NCBI GenBank assembly: GCA_945982095.1
Contig: CAMFRR010000049.1
Span: 1-6,779, forward strand
Source of the DNA: an uncultured Bacteroidales bacterium
GTDB lineage: Bacteria; Bacteroidota; Bacteroidia; Bacteroidales; UBA932
DNA length: 6,779 nt
Direction of reading: 5' to 3'
Made by a program: the position numbers and the translations under genes. A model generated the notes under the pieces. The model had not been told where the DNA came from and did not search any database. It worked only from the letters and a program-made list of their open reading frames with translations. Positions 1 to 5,624 of this stretch are shown here, piece by piece (position 1 is the stretch's first letter; every line of letters starts with the position of its first letter).

Positions 1-132
1 ATCGAAACTATTATATTTCAATAATTTAGTCAAGATTACCCCCCCCCCTGCGGACGTGGAGTTTTCAAAAAAAAATGCTTAAATTTGCAACGTTTTTCGC
101 ATAATGCTCGGATTTGTAAATTGTGAATTTTT
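1..132. other. Upstream intergenic region with C10 and A9 tracts
   Basis: No coding sequence is supported here. The stretch is AT-rich, apart from a run of ten C at 39-48 and the GC-rich bases after it, and carries a run of nine A at 67-75. No hairpin followed by a T-run is visible, so I cannot say whether a gene upstream of the window terminates here. The region presumably holds the promoter of the dehydratase gene that starts at 133. Confidence 0.6.
84..116 (+). promoter_or_regulatory. Weak candidate Bacteroidetes-type promoter for the dehydratase
   Basis: A TTTG at 84-87 could be the -33 element. Another TTTG at 113-116 could be the second half of a -7 element (consensus TAnnTTTG), with 21 bp between the -33 TTTG and the -7 octamer at 109-116. 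That spacing is right for Bacteroides promoters, but the TA half is missing (CGGATTTG). The implied transcript would have only about 10 nt before the ATG at 133. It is a guess; the real promoter may lie elsewhere in 1-132 or beyond the window. Confidence 0.22.
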
Positions 133-2055
133 ATGAACTTATTTAAAAGAATAATTGACTGGTATTTTTCCCGTGGCGCACTGCCATATTGGTGCATTCT
201 TGCCATGGATAGTGCCGCCGTATTCCTTTCAGGTCTTTTTGTATATTATCTTCAACATGGAGGTCAGAATCTGGTAGAGCATTTTTGGCAAGTGGTCCTG
301 GGTTTGTGTGTATGCATGGTAGTCTATATCGTGTGCTTTTTCTTTTTCCACACCTTCAGGAGCGTAATGCGCTACTCTTCTTTCGTGGACCTGCACAGGG
401 TGGCATACTCTACTGCCAGCGCAGGCATTGTCGTATGTCTGCTGCACCAGATTCAGGTCCATTTCAATCTCACCCCATACTTGCTGATTCCGAGATTTTC
501 AAGTGTCATCGCCCTGTTTATAGTCGCAACCATGCTGCTTTGGGCCATCAGGGTAGTAGTCAAATCTCTACACGACACCTATACAAACGGAAGCAATACC
601 GAGCGTGTCTTTATTTACGGATGTCTCGAAGGCGGAATGGCCTTGGCCAAGAGTATACGCACGGACAAGAATTCCCGTTACCAGCTTGTAGCTTTCATCT
701 CAGGCGACCAATCGATGGCCGGTTCCTGGCTTATGGGCGTTCCCGTTTTCTATGACAGCGATCTCGTGCTTGAGGAAATCAAGAAACGCAAAGCCACAAC
801 TTTGCTGGTGTCTCCGCTCCAGACCGAGCGTTTCATGAGCAGGAAATCCTTCATTGATGCCCTCATAGAGCTGGGTGTCAAGATGATGGTAATGAGCAAT
901 CCGGAAGAATGGGACGGCAAGAGTGAAATCGCCCACAGCCAGCTGCGCGAAATCGATATTGAAGATTTGCTCTCTCGCGAAAAGATAGAAGTGGACCTCA
1001 ACGCAATAGGTGCCATGTTGAAAGGGCGCCGCGTGCTCATTACGGGAGCAGCAGGTTCCATAGGCAGTGAAATGGCCCGTCAGGTGGCCATCTTCAAGCC
1101 TTCTGAGCTCATACTCGTGGACCAGGCCGAGACCCCTATGCATGATGTCCGCCTGTATATGGCCCGCAATCACTCCGATCTGAAGGTGTGGACTATTGTG
1201 GGTTCCATCACCAATCAGGGGCACATGGAGGAAATCTTTAAGCAGCACAAACCTGAATACGTATTCCACGCCGCTGCATACAAGCATGTTCCTATGATGG
1301 AGGATAACCCTGCAATGGCCGTACAGAACAATATCTACGGCACCAGGGTAATTGCAGATTTAGCCGTGAAATACGGCACCAGGAAATTTGTGATGATCTC
1401 CACCGACAAGGCTGTCAATCCTACCAATGTAATGGGCTGCAGCAAGCGTATATGCGAGATTTATTGCCAAAGTCTCAACCAGGCCATTAAGGAGGGCAAG
1501 GTGGAGGGCGTCACCCAATTCGTCACCACACGATTCGGCAATGTGCTGGGCAGCAACGGTTCAGTGATTCCAATCTTCAAGGAGCAGATACGAAAGGGTG
1601 GTCCTGTGACTGTTACACATCCAGACATCATACGCTTCTTTATGCTCATCCCTGAGGCCTGTCGTCTGGTGCTTGAGGCAGGCACTATGGGCAAGGGCGG
1701 CGAAATCTTCGTATTCGATATGGGCGAGCCTGTGCGCATCGTGGATCTGGCGAAGAAGATGATAGCCCTCTCAGGAGCCAAGAATGTGAAGATAGAATTC
1801 TCCGGTCTGCGTGATGGAGAGAAACTATACGAAGAGGTGCTCAGCGACAAAGAAGGCACTGTACCTACTGTACATCCTAAGATTATGGTGGCTAAAGTAC
1901 GCGAATATGACTATGCTGTTGCCTGCGCAAATGAGACACGCCTGCTTGAGGCCTCTTTGGGCTTTGATGATATGGCGATAGTGAAGATAATGAAGGAAAT
2001 AGTGCCTGAATACAAGAGCAAGAGTTCCAAATACGAAGTACTCGACAAACAATAA
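133..2055 (+). CDS. Membrane-anchored nucleotide-sugar 4,6-dehydratase (CapD/WbpM/PglF-type)
   Basis: A 640-residue inner-membrane enzyme that most likely converts UDP-GlcNAc, or a related UDP-HexNAc, to a UDP-4-keto-6-deoxy sugar for surface polysaccharide or glycan synthesis. Four hydrophobic helices lie near residues 19-40, 51-72, 90-105 and 116-140, with the family's loop TFRSVMRYSSFVDL at 74-87. A CoA-binding-like Rossmann domain follows (VFIYG at 159-163). The catalytic extended-SDR domain begins near 297 with the nucleotide-binding GAAGSIG at 305-311. The active site is STDKAVNPTNVMGCSKR (423-439): T424, D425, K426, and M434 with K438 in place of the usual SDR Tyr-x3-Lys, as in WbpM and PglF. 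Length is normal for the long, membrane-bound subfamily. The start at 133 is preferred because it gives the standard N-terminus before helix 1. A terminator follows, so it is probably its own transcription unit. The exact substrate and C5 stereochemistry cannot be read from the sequence. Confidence 0.93.
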   Translation: MNLFKRIIDWYFSRGALPYWCILAMDSAAVFLSGLFVYYLQHGGQNLVEHFWQVVLGLCVCMVVYIVCFFFFHTFRSVMRYSSFVDLHRVAYSTASAGIVVCLLHQIQVHFNLTPYLLIPRFSSVIALFIVATMLLWAIRVVVKSLHDTYTNGSNTERVFIYGCLEGGMALAKSIRTDKNSRYQLVAFISGDQSMAGSWLMGVPVFYDSDLVLEEIKKRKATTLLVSPLQTERFMSRKSFIDALIELGVKMMVMSNPEEWDGKSEIAHSQLREIDIEDLLSREKIEVDLNAIGAMLKGRRVLITGAAGSIGSEMARQVAIFKPSELILVDQAETPMHDVRLYMARNHSDLKVWTIVGSITNQGHMEEIFKQHKPEYVFHAAAYKHVPMMEDNPAMAVQNNIYGTRVIADLAVKYGTRKFVMISTDKAVNPTNVMGCSKRICEIYCQSLNQAIKEGKVEGVTQFVTTRFGNVLGSNGSVIPIFKEQIRKGGPVTVTHPDIIRFFMLIPEACRLVLEAGTMGKGGEIFVFDMGEPVRIVDLAKKMIALSGAKNVKIEFSGLRDGEKLYEEVLSDKEGTVPTVHPKIMVAKVREYDYAVACANETRLLEASLGFDDMAIVKIMKEIVPEYKSKSSKYEVLDKQ

Positions 2056-2058
2056 ACA

Positions 2059-2094
2059 GTCAGCACCTGAGTCAGCACCTGAGTCAGCATATGA
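2059..2094. repeat. Three tandem 12-bp repeats after the dehydratase stop codon
   Basis: The unit GTCAGCACCTGA occurs twice exactly (2059-2070, 2071-2082) and a third time with two changes (GTCAGCATATGA, 2083-2094). The two junctions each make the interrupted palindrome CTGAGTCAG (2067-2075 and 2079-2087), spaced 12 bp centre to centre. The array starts three bases after the stop codon and touches the left arm of the terminator. No function is known to me; it may be a simple slippage product. Confidence 0.85.
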
Positions 2095-2144
2095 ATCGTG
2101 CCTGCAAATTTAACCCTTTTGCAGGCACGATTGTCATTTTTTTT
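2094..2144 (+). terminator. Strong intrinsic terminator after the dehydratase gene
   Basis: Left arm AATCGTGCCTGCAAA (2094-2108) pairs perfectly over 15 bp with TTTGCAGGCACGATT (2118-2132) across a 9-nt loop. Eight T follow at 2137-2144. The stem has a GC-rich core and the T-tract follows on the + strand, so it should end the dehydratase transcript and insulate it from the UpxY-led operon. Confidence 0.92.
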
Positions 2145-2147
2145 GCT

Positions 2148-2155
2148 TAACTTTG
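2148..2155 (+). promoter_or_regulatory. Candidate Bacteroidetes -7 element for the UpxY-led operon
   Basis: TAACTTTG matches the Bacteroides -7 consensus TAnnTTTG exactly and sits three bases after the terminator T-tract. The -33 side is poor: the nearest clean upstream TTTG (2118-2121, inside the terminator's right arm) is 26 bp away instead of the usual 19-21. If used, transcription would begin near 2160 and leave a leader of roughly 140 nt before the antiterminator start codon. Confidence 0.5.
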
Positions 2156-2159
2156 TAAG

Positions 2160-2299
2160 TTTATTGTCCTATAAACGATAGAACAGCAATTTTGCAAGCT
2201 GAGAGTCTGGGCAAAAGAGCCCGAACATATTATTATAAACAGTGTAACTGCTTGAATGTCAGAAAATAATGACAATCTTGCAGGACTTGGAACATTGCT
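2160..2299 (+). promoter_or_regulatory. Putative 5' leader of the UpxY-led operon
   Basis: About 140 nt of AT-rich non-coding sequence between the candidate promoter and the antiterminator start. In Bacteroides fragilis capsule operons the cognate UpxY protein acts through the leader between promoter and upxY, so this is where a recruitment or pause signal would be expected. The only structure I see is a small hairpin, GGGC (2209-2212) and GCCC (2219-2222) with loop AAAAGA, which could be extended past one bulged T by TC/GA. No T-run follows it, so it is not a terminator. No RfaH-type ops sequence is evident. Confidence 0.4.
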
Positions 2300-2857
2300 A
2301 TGAGCTCAATTAACGACAAACATTGGTTCGTACTGCGCGATTTGAAGCGTTACAATGCCAAGCTGCCTGCCTACAAGATGCTTCAAGAACCGTGCTATTA
2401 TGGCGTAGAGAAGATATTCACCCCCTTGGTCACCAAGGAATATAAGAGCAAAGGCAAGAAAGTTGTCAAGACAGTGCCTTTTCTGACGGATTTGCTCTTT
2501 GTCTACTCCAGCCGCGCCGTACTTGACCCCATAATAGAGCTGGTGTCCACACTTCAATACAGGTTTGTGCGTGGCGGTCAGATGAACCAGCCCATGATAG
2601 TCAGCAACGATGACATGGAACGCTTCATAGAAGTGGTGGATTTGGCCGAAAAGGTGGAATACTACACCCCGGAGCAGCTGTCCCAAGCATTGTACGGAAA
2701 AAAGATAAGGATAATAGGAGGCCCGCTCGACGGCAAGGAAGGCCGTCTGCTCAGCCGTCGCGGCAGCAAAAGAAAACAGCTCATAGTCGAGCTGCAGGGC
2801 ATACTCAGCGCAGCTGTAGAAGTCGATGCTCAATTCATTCAAGTTTTGGATAAATAA
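2300..2857 (+). CDS. UpxY-like transcription antiterminator (NusG paralogue)
   Basis: A 185-residue protein related to NusG and RfaH. It should bind elongating RNA polymerase and allow full transcription of the downstream polysaccharide operon. The N-terminal NGN domain spans about residues 7-105. It opens with HWFVLRDL (8-15), then has the VEKIFTP segment and the [14 protein letters not shown] strand typical of UpxY proteins. A KOW domain follows, with [18 protein letters not shown] from residue 133 and a basic RRGSKRK stretch. Length and layout fit UpxY, which is shorter and more divergent than housekeeping NusG. It is the first gene after the candidate promoter and is followed within a few bases by the dehydrogenase gene, the usual position for an operon-specific antiterminator. 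The usual partner upxZ is not next to it. The exact capsule type cannot be inferred. Confidence 0.88.
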   Translation: MSSINDKHWFVLRDLKRYNAKLPAYKMLQEPCYYGVEKIFTPLVTKEYKSKGKKVVKTVPFLTDLLFVYSSRAVLDPIIELVSTLQYRFVRGGQMNQPMIVSNDDMERFIEVVDLAEKVEYYTPEQLSQALYGKKIRIIGGPLDGKEGRLLSRRGSKRKQLIVELQGILSAAVEVDAQFIQVLDK

Positions 2858-2868
2858 TTACTGTGGAA

Positions 2869-4158
2869 ATGAAAGATTTAAATGAGTTGCAGATAGCCGT
2901 GGCCGGAACAGGCTATGTGGGATTGTCAATCGCAACCCTGCTTTCACAGCGTCATAAAGTGACAGCAGTAGATGTTGTCCCCGAAAAAGTAGAGAAAATC
3001 AACAATAGAATCTCACCTATACAGGACGAGTATATTGAGGAATACCTCAGGACAAAAACTCTTGATTTGACCGCCACTCTGGATGGAGAGGCAGCATACA
3101 AAGACGCGGATTTCGTTGTCATAGCAGCTCCAACCAACTACGACAGCAAAAAGAACTTTTTCGACACCTCACACGTAGAGGAAGTGATTGAACTTGTGCT
3201 TAAGGTAAACCCTGATGCCGTAATGGTAATCAAGTCCACCGTTCCTGTCGGTTACACTGCATCTGTACGTGAGAAGTTCTCCTACAGGGAGCGTCTTGCA
3301 GACGGAACTATGAGAGTTGTCATCCCTAACATCATATTTGCCCCTGAGTTCCTTCGCGAATCCAAGGCTCTATATGACAATCTCTACCCAAGCCGTATCA
3401 TAGTAGGTTATGACAGAAACGACAGCTCTCTGGATAATGCCGCACAAAACTTTGCGGCCCTGATCAAAGAAGGGTCGCTCAAAGAAGATGTTCCCGTACT
3501 CTATATGGGTTCCACCGAGGCCGAGGCTGTCAAGCTTTTTGCAAATACCTATCTCGCCCTGAGGGTGTCATATTTCAACGAACTGGATACCTACGCCGAG
3601 ATGAAGGGCCTGGACACTCAATCCATCATCGAAGGAGTAGGTCTTGACCCGCGCATAGGTTCGCACTACAATAACCCTTCTTTCGGCTACGGAGGATACT
3701 GCCTTCCTAAGGATACAAAACAGCTGCTTGCAAACTACAATGACGTGCCTGAGAATCTCATCCACGCCATAGTGGAATCCAATAGCACACGCAAGGACTT
3801 CATCGCTGACCAGGTGCTCACCAAGGCAGGATACTACAGCAGCAACAGCCAGTGGAACAGCACACAGGAGAAACAATGCGTGATAGGCGTCTACCGCCTT
3901 ACAATGAAATCCAATTCGGATAACTTCCGCCAGAGCGCAATACAGGGCATAATGAAGCGCATAAAGGCAAAAGGCGCAGAGGTCATAATTTACGAACCTA
4001 CACTCGAAGACGGAGTGTGCTTCTTCGGCAGCAAGGTTGTCAATAATCTTGCCGAGTTCAAGTCACTGTCTCAGGCCATCATAGCCAATCGCTACGACAG
4101 CTGCCTCGACGACGTGGCTGACAAAGTATACACCAGGGATATATTCAGAAGAGACTAG
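2869..4158 (+). CDS. ugd: UDP-glucose 6-dehydrogenase
   Basis: A cytosolic NAD-dependent enzyme that oxidises UDP-glucose twice to UDP-glucuronate. I prefer the ATG at 2869 (429 residues); an in-frame GTG at 2863 would add two. Numbered from that GTG, the N-terminal Rossmann domain carries GTGYVG at 15-20. The active site has APEFLRE at 160-166 (E162), the lysine K224 with N228 in [11 protein letters not shown], and the catalytic cysteine C280 in [10 protein letters not shown] (275-284). These motifs match the short bacterial Ugd class (E. coli, Klebsiella and streptococcal HasB type) rather than UDP-ManNAc dehydrogenases. It is somewhat longer than E. coli Ugd (388 residues), mainly at the C-terminal half. 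It begins about 11 nt after the antiterminator stop and ends 8 nt before the epimerase gene, so all three are almost certainly cotranscribed. Its product is the substrate expected for the next gene. Confidence 0.95.
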   Translation: MKDLNELQIAVAGTGYVGLSIATLLSQRHKVTAVDVVPEKVEKINNRISPIQDEYIEEYLRTKTLDLTATLDGEAAYKDADFVVIAAPTNYDSKKNFFDTSHVEEVIELVLKVNPDAVMVIKSTVPVGYTASVREKFSYRERLADGTMRVVIPNIIFAPEFLRESKALYDNLYPSRIIVGYDRNDSSLDNAAQNFAALIKEGSLKEDVPVLYMGSTEAEAVKLFANTYLALRVSYFNELDTYAEMKGLDTQSIIEGVGLDPRIGSHYNNPSFGYGGYCLPKDTKQLLANYNDVPENLIHAIVESNSTRKDFIADQVLTKAGYYSSNSQWNSTQEKQCVIGVYRLTMKSNSDNFRQSAIQGIMKRIKAKGAEVIIYEPTLEDGVCFFGSKVVNNLAEFKSLSQAIIANRYDSCLDDVADKVYTRDIFRRD

Positions 4159-4166
4159 AGCCAGCT

Positions 4167-5228
4167 ATGTTACGATATAATGTAAATCTCGAGGGCAAGA
4201 CAGTCCTCGTAACCGGAGCCGCAGGCTTCATAGGAGCAAATCTCGTCAGGAGACTCTTTGCTGATGTAAAGGACATCAAAGTTATTGGAATTGACTCCAT
4301 CACCGATTACTATGATGTAAACATTAAATACGAAAGGCTGAAGGAAATCGAAGCTCTCGGGCGTGACTGGAGCTTTGTCAAAGGCAGCATCGCCGACAAG
4401 GAACTTATAGAAAAGCTTTTCACTGACTATAGGCCGGCTGTTGTGGTAAACCTCGCTGCCCAGGCTGGAGTGCGATACTCCATCACCAACCCTGATGCTT
4501 ATGTTGAATCCAACCTCATAGGATTCTACAACATACTCGAAGCCTGCCGCCACCACGAAGTGGAACATCTTGTATATGCTTCTTCTTCAAGTGTTTATGG
4601 CTCTAACAAAAAAGTGCCATATTCAACGGACGACAAAGTGGACAACCCTGTGAGCCTTTACGCCGCCACCAAAAAGAGCAACGAACTTATGGCCCACGCT
4701 TATTCCAAGCTTTACAACATCCCATCCACAGGCCTCAGGTTCTTTACCGTTTATGGGCCGGCAGGACGTCCCGATATGGCTTATTTCGGCTTCACCAACA
4801 AGCTGCGCGAGGGTAAGACCATACAAATCTTCAACTACGGCAACTGCAAGCGGGATTTCACCTATGTTGACGACATAGTTGAGGGAGTGGTTCGTGTGAT
4901 GCAGCACGCCCCTGAGCGCCAGACAGGAGAGGACGGACTTCCAGTGCCGCCATACAAGGTCTATAACATAGGCAACAGCAATCCTGAGAATCTCTTGGAC
5001 TTCGTGACCATATTGCAGGAGGAACTCATAGCTGCAGGAGTGCTCCCGGCAGACTACGACTTCGAGGCCCATAAGGAACTGGTTCCTATGCAGCCTGGCG
5101 ATGTGCCTGTTACCTATGCCGACACCTCAGCTCTGGAAGAGGACTTCGGCTTCAGGCCCAACACCAGCCTCAGAGAGGGCCTGAGACGCTTCGCCCTCTG
5201 GTACGCAGCCTATTACGGAAAGAATTAA
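4167..5228 (+). CDS. UDP-glucuronate 4-epimerase (extended SDR)
   Basis: A 353-residue cytosolic extended SDR that most likely inverts C4 of UDP-glucuronate to give UDP-galacturonate. The cofactor motif TGAAGFIG is at 16-23. The segment AAQAGVRYSITNP beginning at residue 97, followed by AYVESN and GFYNILEACR, is the signature of the UDP-GlcA 4-epimerase group (LpsL/CapI type) rather than GalE. The catalytic residues are in the serine cluster at 139-142 (SSSSVYG) and Y165/K169 in YAATKK. RDFTYVDDIVEG is the usual C-terminal substrate-side motif. The gene follows ugd by 8 nt, which supports the two-step path UDP-Glc to UDP-GlcA to UDP-GalA. A decarboxylating or other UDP-uronate enzyme is less likely on these motifs. 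Substrate is inferred from family and neighbour. Confidence 0.9.
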   Translation: MLRYNVNLEGKTVLVTGAAGFIGANLVRRLFADVKDIKVIGIDSITDYYDVNIKYERLKEIEALGRDWSFVKGSIADKELIEKLFTDYRPAVVVNLAAQAGVRYSITNPDAYVESNLIGFYNILEACRHHEVEHLVYASSSSVYGSNKKVPYSTDDKVDNPVSLYAATKKSNELMAHAYSKLYNIPSTGLRFFTVYGPAGRPDMAYFGFTNKLREGKTIQIFNYGNCKRDFTYVDDIVEGVVRVMQHAPERQTGEDGLPVPPYKVYNIGNSNPENLLDFVTILQEELIAAGVLPADYDFEAHKELVPMQPGDVPVTYADTSALEEDFGFRPNTSLREGLRRFALWYAAYYGKN

Positions 5229-5288
5229 AATGCTTGTCTGGATTACGAGAATTCGCAGTAGAATATTATAGATAAAGTAATATAGAAT
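5229..5288. other. 60-bp AT-rich gap between epimerase and mutarotase genes
   Basis: No intrinsic terminator and no convincing TTTG/TAnnTTTG promoter pair is present, so readthrough from the upstream genes is possible. A weak inverted repeat, ATATTA (5263-5268) and TAATAT (5278-5283), and a direct repeat TAGAATAT (5259-5266, 5283-5290) that overlaps the mutarotase start codon are visible. Both are short and AT-rich and may be chance. Confidence 0.35.
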
Positions 5289-5624
5289 ATGAAGTGCTAC
5301 TGTCAGACACTTAGCTTGAAATACGATCCTCAGCTAATTGAGAAATACATCGAGGTACATTCCCACGTATGGCCGGAAATTATTGAAGGTCAGCACGAGG
5401 TGGGTATACTCTCGATGGAAATCTACGCCCAAGACCGCAACTTGTTTATGATAGTGGACACGGTAGATGACTTCGACTGGGAAAGGGATATGGCAAGGCT
5501 CGCTACCCTTCCGAGACAAGCCGAGTGGGAAGCTTACGTCAGCCAGTTTCAGGGCTGCGACCCTTCAGCCTCCTCTGCTGAGAAATGGCAGCTTATGACG
5601 AAGATATTCGATTCGGAGAAATGA
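5289..5624 (+). CDS. RhaM-family L-rhamnose/L-fucose mutarotase
   Basis: A 111-residue cytosolic enzyme of the L-rhamnose mutarotase (YiiL/RhaM, formerly DUF718) family, which interconverts alpha and beta anomers of 6-deoxyhexoses. The active-site pattern Y20-x3-H24-x3-WPE (28-30) matches Y18 and H22 of E. coli RhaM. Y46, in the strand MEIYAQDRNLFMIV, and W80 (QAEWEAY) lie where the other sugar-contacting aromatics are expected. Length is close to the E. coli protein (104 residues). Its stop overlaps the start of fucP (ATGA, 5621-5624), so the two are translationally coupled. From that pairing I infer that the natural substrate is L-fucose rather than L-rhamnose; as I recall, the B. thetaiotaomicron fuc operon has a small gene (fucX) in the same place before fucP. 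Family assignment is firm, sugar specificity is inferred. Confidence 0.88.
   Translation: MKCYCQTLSLKYDPQLIEKYIEVHSHVWPEIIEGQHEVGILSMEIYAQDRNLFMIVDTVDDFDWERDMARLATLPRQAEWEAYVSQFQGCDPSASSAEKWQLMTKIFDSEK

Noticed and set aside
1..132. Invertible promoter flanked by inverted repeats, as at B. fragilis capsule loci
   Set aside because: No convincing inverted-repeat pair is visible; only short chance matches occur and any outer arm could lie beyond the window.
285..755. 156-codon + strand frame overlapping the dehydratase N-terminal half
   Set aside because: Out-of-frame shadow; the dehydratase frame carries the membrane helices and family motifs across the same bases.
700..1287. 195-codon open frame on the - strand inside the dehydratase gene
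   Set aside because: Antisense shadow of a strongly conserved enzyme; rich in His, Cys and Arg with no recognisable domain.
2306..2842. 178-codon open frame on the - strand covering nearly all of the antiterminator gene
   Set aside because: It mirrors the UpxY-like gene, its translation resembles no family I know, and the + strand protein has clear NGN and KOW motifs.
2863..2868. GTG start for ugd at 2863
   Set aside because: An in-frame ATG six bases later gives the same protein less two residues; ATG is preferred, though the sequence does not settle it.
5229..5288. Terminator or independent promoter between the epimerase and mutarotase genes
   Set aside because: The only inverted repeat is 6 bp, all A/T and without a T-run, and no TAnnTTTG element is present.
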